NCBI GenBank assembly: GCA_021825585.1
Contig: JAKAGT010000001.1
Coordinates: forward strand, 285,388 to 349,387
Length of the DNA stretch: 64,000 nt
Source: Bacteroidota bacterium
GTDB lineage: Bacteria > Bacteroidota > Ignavibacteria > Kryptoniales > JAKASW01
Direction of reading: 5' to 3'
Below, in pieces: positions 1-9,004 of this stretch. The notes beneath the pieces are model-generated. The model made no database searches. It had not been told where the DNA came from and saw only the letters and a program-made list of their open reading frames with translations. The first letter of the stretch is position 1; each line of letters begins with the position of its first letter. A program made the position numbers and the translations under genes.

Positions 1-4
1 TGTC

Positions 5-1375
5 GTGATCCTCGACTATGCCGTCGAGCGCGGAATAGGTTTTTCGACTTTCGTTTCGAGCGGGAATCGCGCAGACGTATCCGGCAACGACCTTCTGCAA
101 TACTGGGAGGAAGATCCGTCGACAGACATTGCCCTTCTCTACCTCGAGAGTTTCGGAAACCCGCGCCGGTTCGCAAGGGTCGCCAGGAGGATTTCCTACA
201 AGAAGCCTGTGCTCTGTGTCAAAAGTGCCCGGAGTAAAGCAGGCCGCGAGACGGCACAAGTGCGGAGCACAGCGGCTGAAAGCGATGTCGATGTGGACGC
301 GCTCTTTCAACAGGCCGGGGTAATCAGGGCCGAGACCCTCGAGGAGATGTTCGACATAACGATGTTGTTAGCCCACCAGCCGCTGCCGAAGGGCGATCGG
401 GTGGCCATCATAAGCAATGCAGGCGGAGCCCTTACAATATGTGCCGACGCCTGCGAAGCCAACGGGCTTGCGGTGGCAAAGGCTGATGCGGTGAACCTCG
501 GCCCGCTCGCCACTGCCGAAGATTATGAGCGTTCCGTAACTGCGCTGTTGAAGAGGGAAGATGTTGACTCGCTTATCGCGATTTTCGCCTGCATCGGTGG
601 CTGCGATCCCGATCCGATCGGCAGAGCCATAAGAAGAGGCGTCATCTTCTCGGATAAAGTCGCTCAGATGAACAAACCGGTACTTCTGTGCCTGATGGGA
701 ACTGCAAAGGCCGTCCGAACGGCGGCGTCTGCCTCGTTCCAAAACGGGAATTCACAGTCGACAGCATCCTCTGAAGGCGGCGACAGGCAATTGCAGGGAC
801 GGGCGGTTTTCCCGTCTTACCGATTCCCCGAGTCTGCTGCACTCGCGTTGGCAAGGGTAACCGAATATGCGGAGAATCGCAGGCAAGCACAGGGCAGATT
901 ACTGTGGTATGAAGATGTCGATATCAGCTCTGCCCGTTCAAGTCTAGATGAAGTACTCAAAAATTATTTGGAGCGGGACGCGTCGGGACAGGAATCCGTA
1001 AAGGTAACGGCGAATAAGTCTGCTGAACTTCTTACTTTCTTCGGCCTGAAGGTTGGGAGCCCGGGCTATCCCGGACAGCTGGCGGGCGATTGCCGTCTCA
1101 GAATAAAATCGGATCCTCATTTTGGCCCGCTCATTGTCCTTAGCATTCCCGGCAAACAAGACATTCAGAGGATCACGCCGTTGACAGACCGCGACGCAAG
1201 GGCGATGCTGGAAAGTGTCGGTATTCCCGAATCGGAGAAGTGCGTCGAATTCCTCGGAAGGATCTCCCAGCTGGTGGAAGAGCTGCCGTGGCTTTGGGGA
1301 ATGAGCTCAATAGTCCGTTTGGACGACGAAGGACACCCGATGCTCACTGATGTGGAAATTACATTTAAGCCTTGA
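5..1375 (+). CDS. Acyl-CoA synthetase (ADP-forming)-like protein, 5' part probably cut by window edge
   Basis: The reading frame is open from the window edge, so the GTG at position 5 is probably not the true start and an N-terminal CoA-binding domain may lie outside the window. Residues about 130-160 carry a segment reading VAIISNAGGALTICADA, typical of the second (flavodoxin-like) ligase domain of ADP-forming acetate/acyl-CoA ligases and succinyl-CoA synthetases. The last 130 residues (KSAELLTFFGLKV onward) resemble a reduced ATP-grasp lid or substrate domain. Such enzymes interconvert acyl-CoA and acid with ADP/ATP. The ligase histidine loop and a full ATP-grasp domain are not clearly visible, so catalytic competence is uncertain. 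The gene overlaps the convergent regulator by 11 bp. Confidence 0.6.
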   Translation: MILDYAVERGIGFSTFVSSGNRADVSGNDLLQYWEEDPSTDIALLYLESFGNPRRFARVARRISYKKPVLCVKSARSKAGRETAQVRSTAAESDVDVDALFQQAGVIRAETLEEMFDITMLLAHQPLPKGDRVAIISNAGGALTICADACEANGLAVAKADAVNLGPLATAEDYERSVTALLKREDVDSLIAIFACIGGCDPDPIGRAIRRGVIFSDKVAQMNKPVLLCLMGTAKAVRTAASASFQNGNSQSTASSEGGDRQLQGRAVFPSYRFPESAALALARVTEYAENRRQAQGRLLWYEDVDISSARSSLDEVLKNYLERDASGQESVKVTANKSAELLTFFGLKVGSPGYPGQLAGDCRLRIKSDPHFGPLIVLSIPGKQDIQRITPLTDRDARAMLESVGIPESEKCVEFLGRISQLVEELPWLWGMSSIVRLDDEGHPMLTDVEITFKP

Positions 1376-2741
1376 ACTCTTTCAGGCTTATCCCATACAG
1401 CTTCAGTTTTTCGGAAAGGTTTTTTATGTTCATCCCCGCCCTGTTTGAGGCTTCCGTAAGGTTTCCTTTTGTCTCCTTCAGGAGAGTGCTGAAGTAGCGA
1501 ATTTCGAAACCGGCGATTACTTCTTTCTTGACCTCCTGAAATGGCCTGCTAAGATCTAAACTCCCTTCGAGAGAAGCCATGCCGAGTTCTACTCGTTCAA
1601 TTAAGTCCGAATTGCTCATTATTATGCTTCTTTCAACTACATTTCTCAGCTCCCTTACATTGCCCGGCCAGCTGTAGCTCTTCATCTGCCGCAACGCTTC
1701 ATTCGCAAACCTCACATTCGGGTTACCCCATTTCTTGGATGACTGCCGTGCAAAATAAGCGACGAGGTCAGAGATGTCGTCCACCCTCTCACGAAGCGGC
1801 GGCAAGTTTATGACGACGGTGTTCAATCTATAAAACAACTCGCTTCGCAGTCTGCCGGACGCCACTTCGCGTTCCAGAGGCTTTGAAGTCGCAGCTACTA
1901 TTCTCGTGTCGATAACCTTTGGAGCCGTCGCACCGAGTCTCGTCACTCTCTTCTCCTCGATCACTTTCAACAGCTTGGGTTGAACCGATATCGGCATGTC
2001 TGCTATTTCGTCAAGGAAAAGCGTACCGCCGTCTGCTGCGATGAAGAACCCCTTGTTGTCGTTTGTCGCGTTGGTATAAGCTCCCTTCACGTGCCCGAAT
2101 AACTCGCTCTCGAAAAGCTGCTCGGGCAGCGCCGAACAGTTGACTTCGACAAACGGATTGTTGCTCCGGTTACCGCTGTAGTGAATGGCCTTCGCGACCA
2201 ACTCCTTCCCGGTCCCCGTCTCTCCCTGTATGACAACCGTCGCATCGAGGTCCCTGACTCTTGCGATTTTCTCAAGTGCATCTTCCATTCGCCTGCTCTT
2301 TCCGGAGATGAAAAGGATGTCGGCCGATTGCCTCCCCTTTTCTATGGTCAGCTTCCTCTCCAGTCTGAGGGATTGAAACTCTACAAGCCGCCTGACGCTG
2401 AAGAGGAGAGATTCGTTGCTGAACGGTTTGAAGAGATAGTCGTCGCACCCAGCCTTGACCGCAGCCATGGCATCATCTTCGTTGCCAAGTCCGGTAACTA
2501 CAATAATCATCGTGTTGGGCTTTTGCCCCTTCAGTGCGGCAGCAAGCTTGATCCCGTCATAATCGGGGAGGCCCTTATCCACAATCACTATATCGAACTC
2601 GCCTGTCGAAAACAAACTTCCGCCCTCGCCGCCGCTCAGTGCGACCGTCACGCTGCTCCCTGCTCTCGTCAACGCTCCTCTCACCGCCTCCGCAAATTGA
2701 GGGTCGTCGTCAATCACTAAGATGTTTAGATTGGTATTCAT
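1365..2741 (-). CDS. Sigma-54-dependent response regulator (NtrC family)
   Basis: This 458-residue protein has an N-terminal receiver domain (NILVIDDDPQFAEAV; the phospho-acceptor Asp is in IVDKGLPDYDG), a central AAA+ domain with Walker A GETGTGKE and Walker B GGTLFLDEI, and a C-terminal Fis-type helix-turn-helix (LTEASNRAGMNIKNLSEKL). The sigma-54 contact loop reads GAYTNA instead of GAFTGA, a variant that still fits the family. I chose the ATG at 2741 because GGAGG lies 6 bases before it; longer starts would run into the kinase gene, whose stop is one base away. The partner kinase is encoded directly upstream and is almost certainly co-transcribed. The nearest sigma-54 promoter in the window is the one before the hydrogenase operon at 5642. 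Confidence 0.9.
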   Translation of the reverse strand: MNTNLNILVIDDDPQFAEAVRGALTRAGSSVTVALSGGEGGSLFSTGEFDIVIVDKGLPDYDGIKLAAALKGQKPNTMIIVVTGLGNEDDAMAAVKAGCDDYLFKPFSNESLLFSVRRLVEFQSLRLERKLTIEKGRQSADILFISGKSRRMEDALEKIARVRDLDATVVIQGETGTGKELVAKAIHYSGNRSNNPFVEVNCSALPEQLFESELFGHVKGAYTNATNDNKGFFIAADGGTLFLDEIADMPISVQPKLLKVIEEKRVTRLGATAPKVIDTRIVAATSKPLEREVASGRLRSELFYRLNTVVINLPPLRERVDDISDLVAYFARQSSKKWGNPNVRFANEALRQMKSYSWPGNVRELRNVVERSIIMSNSDLIERVELGMASLEGSLDLSRPFQEVKKEVIAGFEIRYFSTLLKETKGNLTEASNRAGMNIKNLSEKLKLYGISLKEFKA

Positions 2742-2742
2742 T

Positions 2743-5214
2743 TCAATCCTCCAGCCCTCCGGATATAGGTTCAACGGTCTGCCGGAAAAAATCCGTCCGC
2801 GGGAAAACCAATATCACCCGCGTTCCCGCTCCTTCATCGGATTCGATCCTTACATCTCCTCCGTGTGCGTTTACGAGTCTCTTCACAATCGGGAGCCCCA
2901 GCCCTGTTCCGCTCGATTTAGTGGTGTAGAACGGCGTAAATACTTTGCCGAGCGCCTGCGGATTTATTCCTTTCCCGTTGTCCGCAATTTCAAACGTGAG
3001 GTTCTGATCGTCGGTCGTTGCCGAGACAGAGATGCTTCCCACTTTCTCTTCGACCGCCTCGATTGCATTCGAAATGAGATTCGTGAGGACCTCACCTATC
3101 CTCGTTGCGTCGGCCCAAAACACGACAGAATCTTCGCAATAGACATGAACGGAAATCCGCTTGATCTCGATTTCCTTTCGCAGCAACTCGATCGTGTCGT
3201 CGATGGCGTCTTTCGCGCAAATTCGGACTTTATTCAGCACATCAGCCTTCGAATACCACAGGATATCGTTGACAAGCTTCTCGATCCGTGTCATCGCTGC
3301 CTTCGCGTTGTTTATCGTCGTCATCCCCTCAGGATTATCCTTTGCAAGCTCTTCGAGCGTGCCCATTGAAAGCCTGATGGCGCCTATGGGACTTCGAAGA
3401 TCATGTGCGATGCTCGCCGACAATTCTCCTATCGATGCCAGCCTCTTCTCTTTCTCAAGGGCAGCCCCAAACTCCTCGAGCATTCTGGAGAGTTTTGACG
3501 AGTCTAATGTGAAAGCTTCGGCTACGATCGATTTTGCAGTGGCAGGGCCGACAGACGGGGTAAGCAATCTGCCGAGTTCAGATTGTATTTTCACGAGTTC
3601 TGCCGCCAAAGGCTCTTCGGGCTCACCGGAGATATTGAAGAACCTGGCAGCGGCGTGGCTCTCACTCCCGGCTCTCCTTGTGAACGCAGACACAAGAAGA
3701 TATGCCATGACATTCAAGAACAGGGACCAGAACAGCGCGTTCGTTATCGGGTCAGAATTGAAAACGCCGAACATATCCAAAGGACTCAGAAGCCGAATGC
3801 CGAATGGTCCTCTCGCGGCGATTCCCGCGGGGAGGATCTCAGCCTTCGACAATGCCGGAATGATCATAGTATAGAGCCATACGACGGTTCCTGTGACTGT
3901 TCCGGCCAGCGCCCCCTTTTTGTTCCCGTCCTTATAGAACAGCCCGATAAGGAAAGACGGGGCAAGCTGTGCCACCCCGACAAACGACGTCAGCCCGATT
4001 TCGACCAACATGAAATAGCTGTAGAAGAATCCCAACAGTATGATGAGGGGGATTGCTATCCTTGTGGAATAAAGAACGAGCTTGTAAAGGTCAACCTGTT
4101 TCTCCCGCCGCCTGAATATTGACATCAGGCCGGGGACCCCGATATCAGTTACGAGCATCTTCGACACGGCTATGCTCTCAACGAGTATCATAGACGCCGC
4201 TGCCGAAAATCCGCCGAGGAACACGACCAATGCTATTATGTTATAGCCGGTCTTCAGGGGAATCGTGAGTATGAAGTCGTCTGCCTTTGCGACTGGCAGA
4301 CCAAACAAGTTACCCGACAGCGCAATTGGGATTACAAACAGATTTATCATGAGAAGATATAGAGGGCTGAACCACGCAAGCGTCTTCAGATCCTTCTCAT
4401 CCCGGTTCTGTACGAATATCGTGTGGAACTGTCGCGGCAGGAGAATGTACGCTATTGCGGAAGAGATATTGATGGAGGCCCACATAAGGTAAGGGTGATC
4501 TGCAAACCCGGTGAACATAAGGGGTTTCAAATCCGGATTGGCTACCGAAAGATGAAAGATATTGAGCGGGCCGCCGCTGATTACAAAAACTATGAAGACG
4601 CTCGCAATGAGAAAGAACACGAGCTTGTCCAACGACTGAAAGGCCACAGTGGACATCAACCCGTACTGTGGTCTTGTGAAATCTATGTATCTTCCCCCAT
4701 ACAATATTGCCACAACTGCAAGGAAGATAAGAACTATAAGAGTGGCTTCGATGTATGCCCGGCCGCCCCCGCTCGCCAGGGTCGAAAACGAATTTGAAAG
4801 TGCCTGAACCTGCAACCCGATGTAAGGAATTATACTCATGAAAAGGACCATGGACGTAACGACTGCAATGGATCTCGATCCGCCGTATCTGCTGCTCAAG
4901 AAATCAGAAACTGTAGTCACCCCTTCCCTTTTCACGTGCCTCAAAATCGGCATCAGAAGAACTTCAGTCAGCAGGAGGATGAGGACAGGTCCGGTATAGA
5001 CCGCCAGATATTCGATTCCATAATGCGAGGCAAAACCTATGCTCCCGTAGAAAGTCCATGACGTGCAGTAGACCTGCGCTGAAAGGATGTAGAGAAGCTG
5101 CCATCGATTCCGGTTCAGCCACTCGACATGTCTCTCGCCCCAATAAGCTATCAGGAAGAGTATGCCCAGATAAACCAGAAGAACAGCCAGAAGGATAAAT
5201 GGATAGTCTGTCAA
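2743..5214 (-). CDS. Sodium:solute-symporter/histidine kinase fusion (CbrA-like)
   Basis: The N-terminal ~490 residues form a multi-pass SSS (SLC5) symporter-like domain (about 12-13 hydrophobic segments, e.g. YILSAQVYCTSWTFYGSIGF). They are followed by a kinase core with H-box SIAHDLRSPIGAI, N-box LTNLISNAIEAV, G1 DNGKGI and G2 GTGLGLPIVKRLV. This architecture is known from CbrA-type sensors, where the transporter module senses or carries a solute. I prefer the TTG at 5214, preceded by a GGGGGAAAGTAGGGG stretch, because upstream codons encode basic, non-membrane residues and overlap the small membrane protein gene. The kinase stop and regulator start are one base apart, indicating a two-component pair. 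The ligand is not deducible. Confidence 0.88.
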   Translation of the reverse strand: MTDYPFILLAVLLVYLGILFLIAYWGERHVEWLNRNRWQLLYILSAQVYCTSWTFYGSIGFASHYGIEYLAVYTGPVLILLLTEVLLMPILRHVKREGVTTVSDFLSSRYGGSRSIAVVTSMVLFMSIIPYIGLQVQALSNSFSTLASGGGRAYIEATLIVLIFLAVVAILYGGRYIDFTRPQYGLMSTVAFQSLDKLVFFLIASVFIVFVISGGPLNIFHLSVANPDLKPLMFTGFADHPYLMWASINISSAIAYILLPRQFHTIFVQNRDEKDLKTLAWFSPLYLLMINLFVIPIALSGNLFGLPVAKADDFILTIPLKTGYNIIALVVFLGGFSAAASMILVESIAVSKMLVTDIGVPGLMSIFRRREKQVDLYKLVLYSTRIAIPLIILLGFFYSYFMLVEIGLTSFVGVAQLAPSFLIGLFYKDGNKKGALAGTVTGTVVWLYTMIIPALSKAEILPAGIAARGPFGIRLLSPLDMFGVFNSDPITNALFWSLFLNVMAYLLVSAFTRRAGSESHAAARFFNISGEPEEPLAAELVKIQSELGRLLTPSVGPATAKSIVAEAFTLDSSKLSRMLEEFGAALEKEKRLASIGELSASIAHDLRSPIGAIRLSMGTLEELAKDNPEGMTTINNAKAAMTRIEKLVNDILWYSKADVLNKVRICAKDAIDDTIELLRKEIEIKRISVHVYCEDSVVFWADATRIGEVLTNLISNAIEAVEEKVGSISVSATTDDQNLTFEIADNGKGINPQALGKVFTPFYTTKSSGTGLGLPIVKRLVNAHGGDVRIESDEGAGTRVILVFPRTDFFRQTVEPISGGLED

Positions 5215-5218
5215 TCCC

Positions 5219-5401
5219 CTACTTTCCCCCTCTATATGCGACGACCGCGGATAATCCCCACACCGTGAAAAGATAGACGATCGGAAGCGGCACGCCCAGT
5301 ACGAACACCTCCGTGTCGAAGATTTCGAACACCGGCCATACAAACAGTGTCAGAAAAAGGACGAATACCACAATGCCCTTCGACCTCATCATAGGCATCA
5401 A
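5219..5401 (-). CDS. Small two-helix membrane protein preceding the symporter-kinase
   Basis: This 60-residue protein has two hydrophobic segments (about residues 9-27 and 33-54, e.g. VPLPIVYLFTVWGLSAVV) and almost no soluble part. It ends 4 bases before the TTG start of the symporter/kinase gene, so the two are very likely translated together. Small membrane proteins of this type (DUF3311-like) are often encoded just upstream of SSS symporters, and a role as an accessory subunit is inferred only from that. Two pairs of ATG codons at the start leave the exact first residue open. Confidence 0.6.
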   Translation of the reverse strand: MMPMMRSKGIVVFVLFLTLFVWPVFEIFDTEVFVLGVPLPIVYLFTVWGLSAVVAYRGGK

Positions 5402-5587
5402 TTAAAGGCATTGAAACTGTGGTTCAACATGAAGGTTTTTCGGATCGTGTCCCGTCCCTCCGCAAAAAGACCTCTTTAGTCCACAATGTACTCGCGTGTA
5501 GAGGAATTAAACAGCCGCCGCATTCCCCTGGCAAAAATGCAAGCAGTCATTATCGGACTCCGGTGTCTATTTGTGCCACATGAGTCT

Positions 5588-5610
5588 CACATCCGCAGAC
5601 AGGCGATGTG
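5588..5610 (+). promoter_or_regulatory. Candidate enhancer (upstream activator) site, inverted repeat
   Basis: CACATC (5588-5593) and GATGTG (5605-5610) form a perfect 6-bp inverted repeat with an 11-base spacer, about 55 bp upstream of the -12 element of the sigma-54 promoter. A short dyad at this distance is what an NtrC-family activator would bind, and such a regulator is encoded divergently next door. The assignment is inference. Confidence 0.3.
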
Positions 5611-5641
5611 CCTGCAGAGCGATTTGACGCTGCACATTATA

Positions 5642-5657
5642 TGGCACAGCCATTGCA
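5642..5657 (+). promoter_or_regulatory. Sigma-54 (-24/-12) promoter of the hydrogenase operon
   Basis: TGGCAC (5642-5647), a five-base spacer and TTGCA (5653-5657) match the sigma-54 consensus TGGCAC-N5-TTGCW exactly, with GG and GC 12 bases apart. Transcription would start near 5669, leaving a leader of about 25 bases before the ATG at 5693. The adjacent divergent locus encodes a sigma-54 activator with its sensor kinase, which makes direct control of the hydrogenase genes likely. Confidence 0.72.
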
Positions 5658-5692
5658 GAGTCTGGAGAGACAAAAACGATTTCCTTCATATC

Positions 5693-6823
5693 ATGAATAA
5701 CACTTCGAAATTAGAAGCGAGCAACCTTCAACAGCTCCTCACTGCACTCCAGCGGAGCGGTTACACGACGGTCGGTCCCATACTGAGAGACGACGCCATC
5801 GTTTACGATAAATTAGATTCTGTAAACGACCTCCCCGTCGGCTGGTCGGATGAACAATCGCCCGCAAATTACCGGCTCACGAAACAAAGCGGAGCATCCT
5901 ACTTCAACTTCAACGCCGCTCCGCAATCATGGAAAAGATTTCTCTACCCTCCCGTACGAAAGCTGTTCACAATCAGGAAGGACGGGAAGTCCCTTGGGAT
6001 ATCAAACGAGAATACGGACGATATGAAGTACGCTTTCGTTGGTGTCCGTCCATGCGAGCTCAGCGCTATTCTCATTCAGGATGAAGTCTTCCAGGCCGGA
6101 AAATACAGGGACGACGCATACTCTGCGGCAAGACGAAATCTGTTCATCGTCGCCGTAAACTGCACTACTGCGGGGGGCACCTGTTTTTGCAGCTCCATGA
6201 AGACAGGTCCAGAAGCGAAGAATAATTTTGATATATCGTTGACGGAGGTGCTGCGCGATGGCCGGCATTTCTTCATAGTAAAGGCAGGGACTGAACTTGG
6301 AGCTTCCGTTATGGATCTCGTTGAGACAAGCGCAGCGAGTCCGCAGGAGGTGGCAACGGCAGACGCCATCATGCGTCAAACCGAGTCCAGAATAACCAAA
6401 AAGATGGAGACAGACGGTCTTCCGGCACTCCTAGCCGAGAACCTTGAACACCCGCACTGGGACGATGTCGCCAAGAGATGCCTTACTTGTGGAAACTGCA
6501 CAATGGTGTGTCCGACCTGCTTTTGTTCGACTGTCGAAGATACAACGGATCTTTCCGGCCAGAATGCCGAAAGGTTCAGAAGGTGGGACTCGTGCTTCAC
6601 CGTAGACTTTTCAAAGGTCGCAGGCGGAAATTTCCGGATGTCCACCAAGTCCCGTTACAGGCAATGGCTGACGCACAAGCTCTCTTCGTGGGTGGATCAA
6701 TTCGGAGTCTCCGGATGTGTCGGATGCGGCAGATGCATTACATGGTGCCCGGTCGGGATCGACCTGACCGCAGAAGTACAGGCAATAAGAGGTACTGAGA
6801 CACAACAGCGAAAAGGAGATTAG
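5693..6823 (+). CDS. hydB: NiFe hydrogenase (sulfhydrogenase-type) beta subunit, 4Fe-4S protein
   Basis: This 376-residue protein is related to sulfhydrogenase beta and anaerobic sulfite reductase subunit A. Two ferredoxin-like clusters near the C-terminus (CLTCGNCTMVCPTCFCS and CVGCGRCITWCPVGID) bind 4Fe-4S centres, and a further Cys cluster lies in the middle (GGTCFCSS). Its role is electron transfer between the small subunit and the flavin subunit of a group 3b-like hydrogenase. I chose the ATG at 5693 because it follows the sigma-54 promoter by a sensible leader. A longer frame to 5486 has no family-like sequence and would cover the promoter. The ribosome-binding site is weak. Confidence 0.85.
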   Translation: MNNTSKLEASNLQQLLTALQRSGYTTVGPILRDDAIVYDKLDSVNDLPVGWSDEQSPANYRLTKQSGASYFNFNAAPQSWKRFLYPPVRKLFTIRKDGKSLGISNENTDDMKYAFVGVRPCELSAILIQDEVFQAGKYRDDAYSAARRNLFIVAVNCTTAGGTCFCSSMKTGPEAKNNFDISLTEVLRDGRHFFIVKAGTELGASVMDLVETSAASPQEVATADAIMRQTESRITKKMETDGLPALLAENLEHPHWDDVAKRCLTCGNCTMVCPTCFCSTVEDTTDLSGQNAERFRRWDSCFTVDFSKVAGGNFRMSTKSRYRQWLTHKLSSWVDQFGVSGCVGCGRCITWCPVGIDLTAEVQAIRGTETQQRKGD

Positions 6824-6825
6824 TC

Positions 6826-7314
6826 ATGGAACCGCAAGACTTGACGGAATCGCTACACAAGCATCCTTTCCTGAATAACATGAACGAAGAGCTCCTGAAG
6901 ACGCTCACCTCGTGCGCTTCGAACATCGTATTACCCGAAGGTGAACGGCTGTTCAAGGAGGGAGAGGACGCAAAAACTTTCTATCTGATTCGCAGTGGGA
7001 GAATTGCACTCGAACTGCCCGGCGGGGAGAGGGGCATGATTAGAATCCAGACCGTCGGTCCGGGCGAGGTATTGGGCTGGTCATGGATTATTTCCCCGTA
7101 TCGGTGGCATTTCGACGCATACGCACTGGAGCGCGTGCACGCATTTGCGATTGACGCAACCTGCCTCCGGACGAAGTGCGAGACCGATTATCACTTCGGG
7201 TACGAGATGCTGCGCCGGTTTTCCGAAGTTCTCGAGAGGCGTCTCGAAGCCACGCGTTTACAGCTCCTCGACGTGTACGGGAACGCACCGGGCGGAAGAG
7301 GCGAAAACTATTGA
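6826..7314 (+). CDS. Cyclic-nucleotide-binding (Crp/Fnr cap-like) domain protein without DNA-binding domain
   Basis: The 162 residues form one cyclic-nucleotide-binding-type beta-barrel: LPEGERLFKEGEDAKTFYLI and GRIALEL are the usual strand signatures, and a long C-terminal helix follows (FGYEMLRRFSEVLERRLEAT). The protein stops where a Crp-type helix-turn-helix would begin, so it is not a conventional transcription factor. It starts 3 bases after hydB with a good AAGGAG site and lies inside the hydrogenase operon, which suggests allosteric or redox control of the enzyme. Similar cNMP-domain proteins recur between hydB and hydG genes. No arginine of a proven cAMP pocket can be assigned from sequence alone. 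Confidence 0.8.
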   Translation: MEPQDLTESLHKHPFLNNMNEELLKTLTSCASNIVLPEGERLFKEGEDAKTFYLIRSGRIALELPGGERGMIRIQTVGPGEVLGWSWIISPYRWHFDAYALERVHAFAIDATCLRTKCETDYHFGYEMLRRFSEVLERRLEATRLQLLDVYGNAPGGRGENY

Positions 7315-7350
7315 CAAGTTTCATCCCTGTAATCCTTTGGAGTCTTTAGA

Positions 7351-8214
7351 ATGACAGAATTTGCCCCACAGACCGAAGAACTGCTGCACGGTTACATGAT
7401 CCCTTCCCTTGCAACCGTCCGCAGGATCGTGTGGGAGACCGACGACACGTTTACACTCTTGTTAGATACGACGCAAATGAACGATTCCCCGTATTCATTC
7501 ATGCCGGGGCAGTTCAACATGATCTACGCCTTCGGTACCGGCGAATCCGCAGTCTCCATCAGTTCAGATCCGGCGAAGCCCGGCCTGCTGGGGCACACAA
7601 TTCACCGCGTCGGTTCGGTCACCTCGTCACTTTCCAGGCTGAAGCGCGGCAGCCTCGTCGGCCTCCGCGGCCCGTTCGGGTCCGCCTGGCCGCTTGAAGA
7701 GGCGGTCGGAAAAGATATTTGCATAGCCGCGGGCGGAATCGGCCTCGCACCTCTCAGACCGATAATCTACTCGCTCGTCAGAAAGAGAGAATTGTACGGA
7801 AGAATTGTGATTCTCTACGGAGCGAGAAGCCCGCTCGATCTTCTGTACAGGGTCGAGCTGGAACAGTGGAACAAACTCCCCAACACGGAGGTAATTGTCA
7901 CCGTCGACCGCGGTGATTCGACATGGAAGGGACATATAGGTGTAGTGACAAACCTGTTCTCGTACATCAAGCTTGATTCCGAATCTACGATAGCGATGGT
8001 TTGCGGGCCGGAGGTGATGATGAAATATACGGTCGAGGAACTTCAGCGCAGGGGACTCTCCCAGGAACGGATATTCGTCTCGATGGAACGAAATATGAAA
8101 TGCGGAATCGGGCTTTGCGGGCACTGCCAGTTCGGACCGAAGTTCATCTGTAAGGACGGTCCCGTTTTCCGGCTGAACGAAGTTTATCAACTTACCGAGA
8201 AAAAGGAGTTGTAA
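7351..8214 (+). CDS. hydG: NiFe hydrogenase gamma subunit, FAD/NAD(P)-binding, 2Fe-2S
   Basis: This 287-residue ferredoxin-NADP reductase-type flavoprotein passes electrons between the hydrogenase and NAD(P). The FAD-binding barrel occupies about residues 15-105 ([15 protein letters not shown]). The nucleotide domain begins at [18 protein letters not shown] and ends with a pyridine-nucleotide segment ([12 protein letters not shown]). A cysteine cluster near the C-terminus ([12 protein letters not shown] plus a later Cys) is the expected 2Fe-2S site of the HydG/PyrK-like family. It stands between the Crp-like gene and the small subunit in the standard beta-gamma-delta-alpha order, and its stop is one base before the next ATG. 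Confidence 0.9.
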   Translation: MTEFAPQTEELLHGYMIPSLATVRRIVWETDDTFTLLLDTTQMNDSPYSFMPGQFNMIYAFGTGESAVSISSDPAKPGLLGHTIHRVGSVTSSLSRLKRGSLVGLRGPFGSAWPLEEAVGKDICIAAGGIGLAPLRPIIYSLVRKRELYGRIVILYGARSPLDLLYRVELEQWNKLPNTEVIVTVDRGDSTWKGHIGVVTNLFSYIKLDSESTIAMVCGPEVMMKYTVEELQRRGLSQERIFVSMERNMKCGIGLCGHCQFGPKFICKDGPVFRLNEVYQLTEKKEL

Positions 8215-8215
8215 C

Positions 8216-9004
8216 ATGCCTGCCCGCAACAAAGGGAGCAAGCCCAAGGTGGCAGTCTTCAAATTCGCGTCGTGCGACGGCTGCCAGCTTTCGCTACTCG
8301 ATGCAGAAGAAGAACTCCTGGCGGTTGCCGACGCAATCGACATCGCTTTCTTCCCGGAGGCAACGCGGAGAATGCTCAAGGGACCCTACGATATCGGAAT
8401 TGTCGAAGGGAGCATTACGACGCCTCACGATGTGGAGCACATAAGGGAAATCCGCAAATCGTGCGGATCGCTTATCACGATAGGTGCATGTGCAACGGCA
8501 GGGGGGATCCAGGCATTGAGGAATTGGAAGGACATCAAGGAGTTTGTACGCATCGTCTATGCTTCCCCCGAACATATTTCGACGCTCGACAGGTCGCTCC
8601 CAATAGGTTCCTTCGTGCACGTCGATTTCGAGCTGCGCGGATGCCCGATTAATAAGTACCAGCTCATCGAGGTGATCGGGGCGCTGCTTCACAAGAGGAA
8701 GCCCAACATACATACTCACAGCGTCTGCATCGACTGCAAGCTGAAGGGAAACGTCTGCGTCATGGTCGCACACGGCACTCCCTGTCTCGGTCCGGTGACC
8801 CAGTCCGGGTGCGGTTCGATCTGTCCCTCGTTCAACAGAGGTTGCTATGGCTGCTATGGCCCGATGGAATCACCGAACACCTCCGCACTTGCGGGCCAAT
8901 TCTCCGAGCTAGGCGAGACCCGGCACGACATATCTCTCGCCTTCCGCGGATTCAACGCCTACGCCGAAGCCTTCAGAAGAGAAAGTGAAGCTCATGAAAA
9001 ATAA
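8216..9004 (+). CDS. hydD: NiFe hydrogenase small (delta) subunit
   Basis: The 262-residue protein carries the cluster-binding motifs of group 3 hydrogenase small subunits: CDGCQLSLL at the N-terminus (proximal cluster), [23 protein letters not shown], and a Cys-rich C-terminal half ([29 protein letters not shown]). It binds iron-sulfur clusters that wire the NiFe centre to the beta/gamma module. A strong AAGGAG lies 8 bases before the ATG. Its 3' end overlaps the start of the large-subunit gene, as expected for tightly coupled subunits. There is no signal peptide, so the enzyme is cytoplasmic. Confidence 0.92.
   Translation: MPARNKGSKPKVAVFKFASCDGCQLSLLDAEEELLAVADAIDIAFFPEATRRMLKGPYDIGIVEGSITTPHDVEHIREIRKSCGSLITIGACATAGGIQALRNWKDIKEFVRIVYASPEHISTLDRSLPIGSFVHVDFELRGCPINKYQLIEVIGALLHKRKPNIHTHSVCIDCKLKGNVCVMVAHGTPCLGPVTQSGCGSICPSFNRGCYGCYGPMESPNTSALAGQFSELGETRHDISLAFRGFNAYAEAFRRESEAHEK

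Noticed and set aside
5486..5692. 69-codon N-terminal extension of hydB
   Set aside because: It contains the sigma-54 promoter and dyad, has unusual composition, and the family begins near the ATG at 5693.
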